Source: Chloroflexota bacterium (GTDB lineage Bacteria; Chloroflexota; Anaerolineae; Anaerolineales; Villigracilaceae). Taken from it: a stretch of 16,979 nt of DNA. Made by a program: the position numbers and the translations under genes. The stretch is from positions 1 through 16,979 of the forward strand of contig JAJYOO010000016.1 of assembly GCA_021796155.1 (NCBI GenBank), read 5' to 3'. The notes beneath the pieces were generated by a model. The model did no database searches and was not told the DNA's origin. It was given only the letters and a program-made list of their open reading frames with translations. Below, piece after piece: positions 6,809-14,395 of the stretch (its first letter is position 1; every line of letters starts with the position of its first letter).

Positions 6809-6855
6809 GCCCTCCCACCTAGTTAGTAGCCAAGCGGGAGGGCTTTGGGTTTCTT
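6809..6855 (+). terminator. Rho-independent terminator of the pst-HEAT unit
   Basis: A perfect 8-bp GC-rich stem, GCCCTCCC (6809-6816) with GGGAGGGC (6836-6843), is followed by TTTGGGTTTCTT. The poly-T lies on the plus strand only, so it ends transcription from the left. It begins exactly where the IS3 remnant ends. The rest of the gap to 7020 holds no gene. Confidence 0.75.
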
Positions 6856-6912
6856 ATCCTGATAATTCCCCTTGTATCGGACTGGCTCAGTCGTACGGTT
6901 CTTGGTTTCCGC

Positions 6913-6952
6913 CTTCTCATACAAAACTCCGCATAAGATAATGTATGAGAAG
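6913..6952. repeat. 11-bp perfect inverted repeat downstream of pheT
   Basis: CTTCTCATACA (6913-6923) and TGTATGAGAAG (6942-6952) are perfectly complementary around an 18-nt spacer. There is no T-tract on the pheT side. It lies 69 bp past the pheT stop and could be a 3'-end hairpin or an operator; neither is proven. The surrounding stretch 6856-7020 shows no ORF worth calling. Confidence 0.5.
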
Positions 6953-7020
6953 TATATGTTTGTTAAGGTATCACGACTATGTTGAATCACTTTTCAAACA
7001 CGCCACTAAGGATGTGCAAT

Positions 7021-9729
7021 TCAGCTTCTCAACTTTGCTCCGACTTCCTGTTCGAGTCGCTTGACGATTTTATTTCGGATTGCAGCAGCTTCGGAATCGG
7101 TCATCGTTTTATCGGACGCCTGGTAAGTCAGACTATATGCCAGTGATTTTTTCCCCGCGCCGATTTGTTCGCCGCGATAAAGGTCGAACAAGCGGACGTT
7201 GGTTACGTTCTTTCCGCCCGTCTGGCGGATTAACGCTTCGACGCGTGACGCGGCGACTGATTCGTCCACGATGACGGCGATATCTTCCAAAATGGGCGGG
7301 AACTCGGGCACGGGCTTTATGGCATACGTCGGTGGGGTGGCGCGCAAAACATCGAGATCGAATTCCGCAACGAGAACAGGCAAATCGCCGAAATTATATT
7401 TTTCTTTGACGAGCGGATGCAACTCGCCGAACACACCGACAACCTGCCCATTGACTTTGACTTCCGCGGCTTTGCCTGGGTGCAGGTATTTAACGGAGTC
7501 GGCAGCAGAGTAGGAAACGTCTGTGAAACCGAGTCCGCTCAAAAGAAGTTCGACGCGGCCCTTCACGTCGAAGAAATCCAGCGCGGGCGAATCTTTCACA
7601 TCCCACGCGGACGGCTCGCGCAGGCCCGTCATTGCGATGGCAAGTTTACGCGGCTCATTTGGCAAGCCTTGCCCTGAGCTTGTCGAAGGGTCATTGTTTG
7701 TTGGCTCAAAGATCGGACCGATCTCGAAGAATTCCAGCGCCTCATTCAAACGAATATTGTGTTCGAGCGAGTCGAGCACCGATGCGAGCAAACTGCGGCG
7801 CATGACATTTTTCTCGGGCGCGATGGGATTGGCGATGCGGACATAATCGCCCGTGATGCCAAGCCGCGCTTCGCTTTCGACATTCGTGAGACGATAACTG
7901 ACGATCTCATCGAGACCAAGTGCAACGAGGACATCGCGCAGATGCTCTTCCCATTCGTGGACAGGATTGCCAATTTGCGGCGGAAGCGCATCAGCCATCG
8001 TTGTGAATGGAATTCGGTCATAGCCATAAATGCTCGCAATTTCTTCGAGCACGTCTGCGAGGCCGACAACACCCTCGCCGATGTCGAGGCGGTGAGGTGG
8101 AGCAACAACTGTAATTGGCGATTCGTAATTGGTAATTGGTTTCGTTTTCTTAGACGACTTTCTATTCTCTATTCTTGGTTCTTTTATTTTGCATTTAAAT
8201 TCAAGTCTTTCGAGTAACTCTACAATTTCTTCCGCACTCAAATCAATGCCAAGCAGACGCTTCACATCTTTTGGCGTGACTATCACGGTCGAGGTCCTTG
8301 GCTTGAGCGGATATTCATCCACGAGTCCCGGCGCGATGATTCCACCGGACCATTCAGCCATAAGTTGAAGTCCGCGTTTGACGCCGATCTCGGCCATGGC
8401 GGGATGGACACCGCGTGAGAATCGGAACGATGCTTCGGATGGAAGATTATGCTGCTTTGCCGTGCGGCGGATGTTGATGAAATTCCACGCCGCGCCTTCG
8501 AGAAGAATGTTGGTGGTGCTTTTGCCTCGTAAACTGACTTTGCCAAGCGGCGTTTCACCGTCTTTCGTTTCAATGCCTTTTGCGTCAAGGATTTCCTTCG
8601 ATGCATCGTAGACTTCACTTTCGAGTCCGCCCATTACGCCAGCAATCGAGAGCGGACCTTCCTCGTCACAGACGAGAACGTTCATCGAAGTAAGAGTTCG
8701 CTTGACGCCATCCAGTGTAGTGAGTTTCTCGCCGTCGTTCGCGGGACGCGTGATGATTTTGACTTTCGCTTCGACTTTGCCCTTCGGGCCCCGCTCAGCG
8801 CGAGAAACGAGCACATCGTAATCGAACGCATGAAGCGGCTCGCCAAGCTCGAGCATGGCGTAGTTCGTCGCGTCGACGATGTTGTTGATCGGACGCATAC
8901 CCGCCAGTTTGAGTCGGCGCTGGACTTGATAGGGGCTGGGTTTGATCTCGACGTCGCGAATCAATCCAAGCACGAAGCGCGGATTAAGTTCAGGATTCGT
9001 GATTTGAATTGAAGCTAGCTTTTCCACCGAATCACCGCTAGTCTTGAATTTGATAGCTGGTTTCTTCAATTCGCGTCCCGTCAGTGCGGCGAGTTCTCGC
9101 GCCACGCCAATGACATTTGCATTGCGCGCCATGTTCGGCAAAATGGAAATATCCAGGACCGCGTCGCCCATGTAATCCGCGAGTGGCATTCCGACTGGAG
9201 CATAGTCATCCAGCAAAATGATGCCTTCGTGTTCTTCGGTGATGCCGAGTTCTTTTTCCGAGCAGACCATCGAATACGAATCCACGCCGCGGATTTTTGC
9301 GCGTTTGAGCGTGGTCAGTACAAGTCCTTCCGCGTGACCATCGTAAAGCGTCGAGCCTTCTTTGGCATAGGCCACCTTAATGGATTTCGACAACCGGCCT
9401 TGACCTTTCAAATGAAAGATATTTGGTGCGCCGGTCAAAACCACTTGCGTTTGTTGACCGTCATAAAGATCGAGTAGAGTCAATCGGTCCGCGTTGGGGT
9501 GTGGCTTGACTTCCAAAATCTCAGCCACAACGATTTTGTCACGGTTCCATGCAATGCCGCTGGTTTTGAATTCATGCTTTTCTCCTTCGCTGTAAGTCGG
9601 CATTGGCAAACCAACATATTGAATCTCGTCCACTTCGAGACCGGCGAGAGTCAATTTCCGGGCAATGTCTTCAACAGATAGACCGTCGAGGTCAATGAAA
9701 TCTTTTAGCCATGATAATGGTATCTTCAT
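7021..9729 (-). CDS. pheT: Phenylalanyl-tRNA synthetase beta subunit PheT
   Basis: The 902-residue beta subunit of the (alpha-beta)2 enzyme that charges tRNA-Phe. From the N-terminus: MKIPLSWLKDFIDL; the EMAP-type tRNA-binding OB domain (about 65-185, VVAEILEVKPHPNADRLTLL); the B3/B4 editing core (about 220-480); B5 (APPHRLDIGEGVVGLADVLEEIASIYGY); the inactive synthetase-like core; and the C-terminal anticodon-binding FDX-ACB domain (about 805-902, EFPPILEDIAVIVDE). It is roughly 100 residues longer than typical PheT. Part of the excess is two in-frame inserts made of repeat DNA, at about residues 513-540 and 680-687. The Shine-Dalgarno AAGGAAG lies upstream. It follows pheS after a 94-bp palindrome-filled gap and shares the T-box control. 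Confidence 0.96.
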   Translation of the reverse strand: MKIPLSWLKDFIDLDGLSVEDIARKLTLAGLEVDEIQYVGLPMPTYSEGEKHEFKTSGIAWNRDKIVVAEILEVKPHPNADRLTLLDLYDGQQTQVVLTGAPNIFHLKGQGRLSKSIKVAYAKEGSTLYDGHAEGLVLTTLKRAKIRGVDSYSMVCSEKELGITEEHEGIILLDDYAPVGMPLADYMGDAVLDISILPNMARNANVIGVARELAALTGRELKKPAIKFKTSGDSVEKLASIQITNPELNPRFVLGLIRDVEIKPSPYQVQRRLKLAGMRPINNIVDATNYAMLELGEPLHAFDYDVLVSRAERGPKGKVEAKVKIITRPANDGEKLTTLDGVKRTLTSMNVLVCDEEGPLSIAGVMGGLESEVYDASKEILDAKGIETKDGETPLGKVSLRGKSTTNILLEGAAWNFINIRRTAKQHNLPSEASFRFSRGVHPAMAEIGVKRGLQLMAEWSGGIIAPGLVDEYPLKPRTSTVIVTPKDVKRLLGIDLSAEEIVELLERLEFKCKIKEPRIENRKSSKKTKPITNYESPITVVAPPHRLDIGEGVVGLADVLEEIASIYGYDRIPFTTMADALPPQIGNPVHEWEEHLRDVLVALGLDEIVSYRLTNVESEARLGITGDYVRIANPIAPEKNVMRRSLLASVLDSLEHNIRLNEALEFFEIGPIFEPTNNDPSTSSGQGLPNEPRKLAIAMTGLREPSAWDVKDSPALDFFDVKGRVELLLSGLGFTDVSYSAADSVKYLHPGKAAEVKVNGQVVGVFGELHPLVKEKYNFGDLPVLVAEFDLDVLRATPPTYAIKPVPEFPPILEDIAVIVDESVAASRVEALIRQTGGKNVTNVRLFDLYRGEQIGAGKKSLAYSLTYQASDKTMTDSEAAAIRNKIVKRLEQEVGAKLRS
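7672..7690. repeat. Intragenic palindromic repeat in pheT
   Basis: CCCTGAGCTTGTCGAAGGG is the core of a palindromic repeat that I recall as common in environmental genomes. Read on the coding strand it encodes DPSTSSGQG in a loop between EPTNN and LPNEPRKLAI, without disturbing the frame. Confidence 0.75.
8111..8190. repeat. Intragenic AT-rich repeat in pheT
   Basis: The unit GTAATTGG occurs three times (8111-8118, 8126-8133, 8133-8140) within a low-complexity AT-rich tract. On the coding strand it gives a Lys/Ser/Asn-rich insert (ENRKSSKKTKPITNYESPIT) just before the B5 domain, where PheT normally has a short link. Composition differs sharply from the surrounding gene. Confidence 0.65.
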
Positions 9730-9748
9730 ATTTTGCTTCCTTCATCTC

Positions 9749-9817
9749 ACCACGAAGGGCACAAAGTATCACAAAGTTTTTTTCTTTTCCTTCGTGTGCC
9801 TTCGTGACCTTTGTGGT
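9749..9817. repeat. Palindromic repeat between pheS and pheT
   Basis: A 69-bp imperfect palindrome begins ACCACGAAGGGCACAAAG and ends GACCTTTGTGGT, with internal repetition of CACAAAG and CTTCGTG. It nearly fills the pheS-pheT gap and would form a long hairpin in the shared transcript, leaving the pheT Shine-Dalgarno sequence free. A related arm (ACCACGAATACACAGAG on the minus strand) occurs inside the glycosyltransferase gene near 14995-15010. Confidence 0.75.
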
Positions 9818-9823
9818 AAATCA

Positions 9824-10882
9824 CTAAAACTGCTCCAAGAATCGAATATCGTTTCCCCAGAAATAACGAATGTCTTCGATTCGATAGCGCAGCATCAACT
9901 GGCGTTCAGGCCCCATGCCCCATGCGAAGCCTGAATAAATCTTTGGATCGTATCCGCCGTTCTGCAAAACGATGGGATGCACCATACCCGATCCGAGAAT
10001 TTCCAACCAGCCTGAATTCTTACAAACCGCGCAGCCTTTCCCGCCGCAGACAAAACATTCCACATCCATTTCGGCGGACGGTTCCGTGAACGGAAAGTAC
10101 GACGCGCGGAAGCGCGTGCGTGCGTTCTGTCCAAACATGCGATGTGCAAACTCGATCAGCGTGCCTTTTAAATCGCTGAACGTAATGCCTTTGCCAACCG
10201 CTAGTCCTTCCACTTGATTGAACTGGACCTCGGATCGCGCCGTGATTTGTTCCGCGCGAAAACACATGCCAGGCAAAGCGATGCGAATCGGCGGCGGGTC
10301 TTTCGGATTCATCTCGGCGAATTGTCGCATGGCATGGATTTGCCCAGGCGAGGTATGCGTCCGCAATAGAATTGGATTATCGCCGCGTTCGCCTGCATCC
10401 ACATAAAGAGTATCCTGCATATCGCGCGCGGGATGATGCGGCGGGAAGTTGAGCAATTGGAAATTTATCTCGTCCGATTCCACTTCGCGCGACGTATAAA
10501 CCTGAAATCCCATCTCAGCCAAAATGGCAAGTACGCGCCGCAGTTGCTGCGTGGACGGATGCAAACGTCCGCGATGGATGGGACGGCCCGGAAGAGTCAC
10601 ATCCAATTTTTCTTCGTTCAGTGAGCGCTCCAACGCGGATCGTTTGATGGCTTCCGTTTTTTCGGCTAACGCCGCCTCGAGTGCGACTTTGACGCGGTTT
10701 GCGGCTTGGCCAACTGACGGGCGCTCTTCCTTCGATAGTTTTCCTAATTCGGAGAAAACCATCATCAGCGGAGAGCTACGTCCAAGATGGGTAACCCGCC
10801 ACGCGTCGAGGGATGACGTGTCTTGTACCGATCCCAACGCATTCAATGCGGATTTTTCGATCTCACCTAATTTATCCAACAT
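9824..10882 (-). CDS. pheS: Phenylalanyl-tRNA synthetase alpha subunit PheS
   Basis: The 352-residue catalytic alpha subunit activates Phe and transfers it to tRNA-Phe with PheT. An N-terminal coiled-coil (about residues 1-90, tRNA-binding) is followed by the class II core: LLRTHTSPGQ (172-181), motif 2 around FRAEQITARSEVQFNQVEG (208-226), and motif 3 GMGPERQLMLRY (322-333). A CxxC-x4-CxxC knuckle (C276, C279, C284, C287) replaces the short loop after EMDVE and may bind zinc, as in some PheS. GGAGG lies 5-6 nt before the ATG. It is first in the pheST unit behind the T-box leader. Confidence 0.96.
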   Translation of the reverse strand: MLDKLGEIEKSALNALGSVQDTSSLDAWRVTHLGRSSPLMMVFSELGKLSKEERPSVGQAANRVKVALEAALAEKTEAIKRSALERSLNEEKLDVTLPGRPIHRGRLHPSTQQLRRVLAILAEMGFQVYTSREVESDEINFQLLNFPPHHPARDMQDTLYVDAGERGDNPILLRTHTSPGQIHAMRQFAEMNPKDPPPIRIALPGMCFRAEQITARSEVQFNQVEGLAVGKGITFSDLKGTLIEFAHRMFGQNARTRFRASYFPFTEPSAEMDVECFVCGGKGCAVCKNSGWLEILGSGMVHPIVLQNGGYDPKIYSGFAWGMGPERQLMLRYRIEDIRYFWGNDIRFLEQF

Positions 10883-10898
10883 ACAGCCTCCGTTATTT

Positions 10899-10933
10899 GA
10901 TACTCGTTATTCGCTCTTCGTAAACCGAGTATC
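10899..10933. repeat. Inverted repeat between T-box terminator and pheS
   Basis: GATACTCG (10899-10906) pairs perfectly with CGAGTATC (10926-10933), flanked by further TTTATCAAATA-type repetition. It lies in the leader just upstream of the pheS Shine-Dalgarno sequence. It is probably another interspersed repeat; a translational effect is possible but unproven. Confidence 0.5.
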
Positions 10934-10948
10934 GTTTATCAAATATCG

Positions 10949-10984
10949 AAAAACAAAACCTCCCGCCCACAATGGGACGGGAGG
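10949..10984 (-). terminator. Intrinsic terminator of the pheST T-box
   Basis: On the minus strand a GC-rich stem (10984-10959; arms CCTCCCG / CGGGAGG in plus-strand terms, with inner CCCA/TGGG pairing) is followed by TTTTGTTTTT. Its 5' arm overlaps the sequence after the T-box core needed for the antiterminator, the normal arrangement for T-box attenuation. Confidence 0.92.
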
Positions 10985-11224
10985 GAGAATTCCCGTGGTA
11001 CCACCCACATTGACCGCATCGCGGTCCGCTCTGTGCTGACTAACATCAGCTTCCCTCATAACGCTGGGATTGCGGTTCAGACTACACACGTAACACGCTT
11101 TCACCTGAACGGCTCAAGAGGGAACTTCGACTGGTTTCCGTCGAGCGCAGATCTCAACCTTGCTCCTGCGCCTCTCTGTCGGCTTGCACCAGTTTACTTT
11201 CCTCTGTCACAGCCTTTTGTTTGT
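10949..11224 (-). promoter_or_regulatory. T-box riboswitch leader of pheST, Phe (UUC) specifier
   Basis: This leader senses uncharged tRNA-Phe and allows transcription of pheST when Phe-tRNA is scarce. On the minus strand, Stem I shows lower helix AGAGG/CCTCT (11201-11205 with 11117-11121) and next helix ACTGGT/ACCAGT (11188-11193 with 11130-11135). These enclose an internal loop with AAAGTAA on one side and CGAAGTTC on the other, the loop-E type specifier loop. TTC at 11122-11124 is the specifier codon for Phe. AGAGAG (11172-11177) resembles the distal AG-bulge. The conserved T-box GTGGTACCACGGG (10993-11006) forms the antiterminator that competes with the terminator at 10959-10984. Confidence 0.93.
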
Positions 11225-11229
11225 TGCTG

Positions 11230-11259
11230 TAATTATCCGCAAAAAGATTTGAATGTCAA
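11230..11259 (-). promoter_or_regulatory. Promoter of the T-box-pheST unit
   Basis: A consensus -35 TTGACA (plus-strand 11254-11259) and an ATAATT/GATAAT -10 (11231-11237) are separated by 16-17 bp. It starts just past the diguanylate cyclase stop codon and would begin transcription near 11224, at the 5' end of the T-box. A strong constitutive promoter is expected, since control is by attenuation. Confidence 0.8.
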
Positions 11260-11266
11260 GTGCCGC

Positions 11267-12022
11267 TTAGATGATTTTGTTGCCACCAGTTTGTTTGGCG
11301 CGATAGAGCGCGATATCTGCTTTGTAGAGAAGATCATCCAGCGTGCTGGCTGCCGTGTTGAAAGTGAATAACCCGATGCTGACGCGCGGATGGACTTTGA
11401 TTTCGTGGCTGATTTTTTCATTCTCCAGACGGCAAAGGATTCTCTGGAGACATTCGCGTGCCTGCGCTTCATCCGTTTCGGGAAACAAAAACACAAATTC
11501 GTCGCCGCCATATCGAGCAAAGATATCGGTTTCGCGGATGCTGGCGCGGCATATTTGGCTGACCAGGATCAGTGCCTGGTCACCCGCCAAATGTCCGTAG
11601 TGATCGTTGACTGCCTTGAAATTATCGAAATCGAGGATGGCAAGGGTAAGTTTGCCGCCATACCGTTCGATGCGAGCAATTTCCCCGTTTGCAAGTTCGA
11701 TGAAATGCCTGCGATTGTAAGCGCCGGTCAAATCGTCGGTGGATGCCAGGACTCTAAGCCTTTGCTCTGTCTTATCGAGTTCGTCCACCAGGCGAAAGGA
11801 ACGGTATTCAAAAACCGGCGTCAGAATGATTGGAATCACTACAGACAATACAGTGGCATACCCTGAGATTTCATGTTCAATTACGAAATCCAGTGCAGTT
11901 GTGATGACAAAGGAGCACAATATAACAATCAAAGTGACGCCTATGGTCACTTTGAGAACGCCATAGCGTCGCAGTAATTGTCGGATTAGCGCATGTCGTG
12001 TTTTTGGGGCTTCGATGTCCAT
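11267..12022 (-). CDS. Membrane-bound diguanylate cyclase (GGDEF)
   Basis: The 251-residue protein should make cyclic di-GMP from two GTP. Two hydrophobic segments (about 22-44 and 56-70) anchor it in the membrane with no room for a periplasmic sensor domain. A short linker helix leads to the GGDEF domain (about 92-251): STDDLTGAYNRRHF, the metal-binding DFDNFKAVND (131-140), the catalytic GGDEF (172-176) and the inhibitory-site motif RETD (163-166), five residues before it as in product-inhibited enzymes. All key residues are intact, so it is likely active and feedback-limited. No Shine-Dalgarno sequence is obvious. No EAL or HD-GYP partner is in the window. Confidence 0.92.
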   Translation of the reverse strand: MDIEAPKTRHALIRQLLRRYGVLKVTIGVTLIVILCSFVITTALDFVIEHEISGYATVLSVVIPIILTPVFEYRSFRLVDELDKTEQRLRVLASTDDLTGAYNRRHFIELANGEIARIERYGGKLTLAILDFDNFKAVNDHYGHLAGDQALILVSQICRASIRETDIFARYGGDEFVFLFPETDEAQARECLQRILCRLENEKISHEIKVHPRVSIGLFTFNTAASTLDDLLYKADIALYRAKQTGGNKII

Positions 12023-12063
12023 TTGTAATTTTGTCGCTGCTTTGCCGTCAAAAGGTCTGGCAG

Positions 12064-12459
12064 CTATCGGATTCCGCTGTCGTAGCTCACATTCAACTGG
12101 ACAAATTCATGCAGAGGAACGGTGAAGTTTTGGTCGCGGCCGCGCGGCAGGAAGCCGGGTGATTCCGGGTGCAGGATATATTCTCCGGGAGCAAGCGCAA
12201 CGCGGAAGTTTCCATTCTCATCGGTCGTGAATTGTAAGACTTTGCTTTTTGTTGTGGTTGTCAAAATCGTAAGGGTGGCTTGATATGGTTTATCCGGGCA
12301 TGGATTATTGACTTGTTGGACCGGGCATGTCGGCCCAATTGTGACTTGACCATAAATACCGCTGTCCGTTGGCGCGACAGTAGGCATGATAGATATAAAT
12401 GTTGGAATACATGCTGTCAGCAGCATGGCAAATATCGTGAAAAGAAGTTTCAGTCGCAT
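12064..12459 (-). CDS. Small lipoprotein with carboxypeptidase-regulatory-like fold
   Basis: The product is a 131-residue secreted lipoprotein. The signal sequence ends in LLTAC with the lipidated Cys at residue 17. The mature part, GIYGQVTIGPTCP...ATLTILTTTTKSKVLQFTTDENGNFRVALAPGEYILHPE, resembles a carboxypeptidase-regulatory/transthyretin-like beta-sandwich, often a surface adhesion or structural module. A pair of cysteines (CPVQQVNNPC) could form a disulfide. AAGGAG precedes the ATG by about 7 nt. Specific function is unknown. It lies between the deacetylase lipoprotein and the cyclase, all in one direction. Confidence 0.8.
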   Translation of the reverse strand: MRLKLLFTIFAMLLTACIPTFISIMPTVAPTDSGIYGQVTIGPTCPVQQVNNPCPDKPYQATLTILTTTTKSKVLQFTTDENGNFRVALAPGEYILHPESPGFLPRGRDQNFTVPLHEFVQLNVSYDSGIR

Positions 12460-12524
12460 AATAGGCTCCTTTTCCCCTTTGGACGCGTCATGCCTGTGAT
12501 TTGTTCCGCGTTGGAGGCTTTATT

Positions 12525-13544
12525 TTATGGCGTTGGTGTTGTCTTCGGAGTCCGCGTTGGGTATTGGGTGTAAGTTGGTATGGGCGTGCGCGAAGCTGTC
12601 GGCGTAGGTGTGGGCGTATCCGTTGGAAGGAAGGATGGATCACCAAGCCAGGGCAGGAAGCGGATAAAACTTTTTACGTTCTCTGTGCCTCGGATTTCCT
12701 CCCGCTGCAGCATGAACAAATTTCCCTGTCCCTGATCGGCTGCGAAACCGGTGGCTCCCATCGCGGCGATGTAACCGGCGAAGTGGACATAATCTACGGC
12801 GGCGCTGCCTGCGTCTCCGAACGGATAGGCGAAGGTCAATATCGGAACACCAAGCAAGGTCTGTAAATCTTTACGGGATTGAACAATTTCATATCGCAAG
12901 GCTGTTGCATCCGCTAACAGATCAGGATGGGTCTCGGTATGGCTTCCAATTTCCCAGCCGGCCGCGGCCATTTCTTTGAGCTGAGCTGTCGTCAGGTAAT
13001 TGGGATCGGCATCCAAACCGCTGGGTTTGTTTATATAACCGACTACGGTATAAAGCACTCCGGTAAAACCATATTTCTTCATGATGGGAAAAGCGTTGGT
13101 ATATTGGCTTCCCCAGCTATCATCGAACGTGATAATAACAGGGCGCGGCGGAAGCGATGTGCCTTTTGTAATGGCGTCCACCAGCATGGATGTTGTGATG
13201 GACGTGTAATTCCAATCGCGGAGCAGTTTGATTTGCGCTTCGAACTTGTCGGGCGGGACGTAAAAGATGCTGTCCACCGGTGAGATCGCGATGTGATGAT
13301 ACATCAATATTGGCACGAGGACATGGCCCGGTCCTTGTGCGACCCATGTCGGTGTTGGGGTGGGCGAGGGAGTTGCAGTATCCGGAGTGACCGCGAAGGT
13401 CGGTAAAGCGGTAGCCGTTTCGGTCGGTGGAAGAGGCGTTTCCGTCTGCGTTGCAGTTGGCACAGGTGCGGCAAAAACATTGACGCCGCATCCGGCTATC
13501 AGTGCAGATGTCAGCAAAACAAAAATCAAAACACGACGATTCAT
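12525..13544 (-). CDS. Polysaccharide deacetylase (NodB-type) lipoprotein
   Basis: The 339-residue enzyme, probably anchored outside the cell, would remove acetyl groups from a glycan such as peptidoglycan or an exopolysaccharide. The signal peptide ends in LIAGC (lipidated Cys19), followed by a Pro/Thr-rich spacer (about 28-68) that would hold the domain away from the membrane. The NodB domain shows VPILMYHHI (77-85), TFDD (139-142; catalytic base and metal Asp), the metal-binding H-x3-H in SHTETH (H202, H206), and FAYPFG (238-243). A second Thr/Pro tract ends the protein (TPTPTASRTPIPTYTQYPT). AGGAGA lies before the ATG. All metal ligands are present, so it is probably active; the substrate is unknown. 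Confidence 0.92.
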   Translation of the reverse strand: MNRRVLIFVLLTSALIAGCGVNVFAAPVPTATQTETPLPPTETATALPTFAVTPDTATPSPTPTPTWVAQGPGHVLVPILMYHHIAISPVDSIFYVPPDKFEAQIKLLRDWNYTSITTSMLVDAITKGTSLPPRPVIITFDDSWGSQYTNAFPIMKKYGFTGVLYTVVGYINKPSGLDADPNYLTTAQLKEMAAAGWEIGSHTETHPDLLADATALRYEIVQSRKDLQTLLGVPILTFAYPFGDAGSAAVDYVHFAGYIAAMGATGFAADQGQGNLFMLQREEIRGTENVKSFIRFLPWLGDPSFLPTDTPTPTPTASRTPIPTYTQYPTRTPKTTPTP

Positions 13545-13569
13545 AAATCTCCTGAAAACACGAATGGCG

Positions 13570-13597
13570 ATTGTATCCCCAATCCGCGCGATGCAAA
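13570..13597 (-). promoter_or_regulatory. Possible promoter of the deacetylase gene
   Basis: On the minus strand TTTGCA and TACAAT are spaced by 16 bp in the 70-bp gap between coaX and the deacetylase gene, about 25 bp before the start codon. Only the -10 is good. Confidence 0.4.
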
Positions 13598-13614
13598 AGT
13601 TTGCTTATGGAATT

Positions 13615-14379
13615 CTAACGGTTGAGTTCCCAAATGATCCGCAGGCCATCGAGCGTGAGCCACGGTGCGAGGATATCAATGACCTTGGTTTCCTGCGCGA
13701 CGATTTCCGCAAGGCCGCCCGTTGCGATGACTTTCATATCGCTTCCCAACTCGGACCGGAAGCGGGCGACCATTCCCTCAGCCATGCTCACATATCCGAA
13801 GAGGAGTCCCGATTGCATCGCGTGGACAGTGTTTCGCCCGATGACCGACGGCGGGCGCTGCAAGTCAATGCGCTGAAGTTTCGCGGCGTGTGTGAAGAGC
13901 GCGTCCGCAGCGAGATTGATGCCCGCGGTGATCGCACCGCCGAGATAATCGCCGTCTTTGGTTAACGCGTTGAACGTGGTAGCTGTTCCAAAATCAACGA
14001 TGCAGGCCGGGCCTCCGAAAAGATTCATCACAGCCACCGCGTCCGCGACGCGGTCCGCGCCGACCGCTTTGGGATCTTCATAACGAATCCGGATGCCGGT
14101 CTTGACTCCGGTATCCACAATAAGCGGTTCCTGCTTGAGATATATCTGGCATGCCTGGACGACACGCTGCGTCAACTGCGGCACGACGGAGGCGAGGCAT
14201 ACGCCGGTTAAATCTTGATTTGATTTGCCGACGTGCTCGAGCAGTCCAAGAAATTGTAGGCCGTATTCATCGGGCATACGGTCATGATCGGTGGCAAGCC
14301 GCCAGTGCGGGCCGAGCTTGTTGCCTTCGTAAAGGCCAAGAGTCAGGTTTGTGTTTCCCACGTCAATAGTGAGCAGCAT
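13615..14379 (-). CDS. coaX: Type III pantothenate kinase CoaX
   Basis: This cytoplasmic enzyme phosphorylates pantothenate, the first step of coenzyme A synthesis. The start chosen is ATG 14377-14379 (MLLTIDVGNTN, 254 aa), which has TTGGAG 8 nt upstream and matches family N-termini. The ATG 18 nt earlier (MELEQI) has no ribosome site and sits at the predicted transcription start. ASKHA-fold motifs are visible: the phosphate loop DVGNTN (6-11), GADR (107-110), DFGTATTF (129-136) and GGAITAGI (147-154). Length is normal. It follows the glycosyltransferase gene with a promoter-like palindrome between them. Confidence 0.94.
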   Translation of the reverse strand: MLLTIDVGNTNLTLGLYEGNKLGPHWRLATDHDRMPDEYGLQFLGLLEHVGKSNQDLTGVCLASVVPQLTQRVVQACQIYLKQEPLIVDTGVKTGIRIRYEDPKAVGADRVADAVAVMNLFGGPACIVDFGTATTFNALTKDGDYLGGAITAGINLAADALFTHAAKLQRIDLQRPPSVIGRNTVHAMQSGLLFGYVSMAEGMVARFRSELGSDMKVIATGGLAEIVAQETKVIDILAPWLTLDGLRIIWELNR

Positions 14380-14395
14380 GATTTGCTCCAATTCC

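Noticed and set aside
8111..8140. Short direct repeats that might be a CRISPR array
   Set aside because: The units are 8 bp, partly overlapping, and lie inside the pheT reading frame; there are no spacers or cas genes.
7759..8217. 152-codon plus-strand ORF opposite pheT
   Set aside because: It is an antisense shadow of a conserved synthetase gene with no recognisable features.
10985..11224. Structured region considered as a possible tRNA or other small RNA gene
   Set aside because: The elements fit a T-box leader with specifier loop, T-box core and terminator; no cloverleaf with CCA-type acceptor end is seen.
11390..11866. 158-codon plus-strand ORF opposite the GGDEF gene
   Set aside because: It is an antisense shadow; the opposite strand has intact GGDEF and RETD motifs.
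13360..13965. 201-codon plus-strand ORF antisense to coaX and the deacetylase gene
   Set aside because: It spans the ends of two well-supported minus-strand genes and the gap between them; it shows no domain, and its Val/Gly-rich start is the complement of a Thr/Pro tract.
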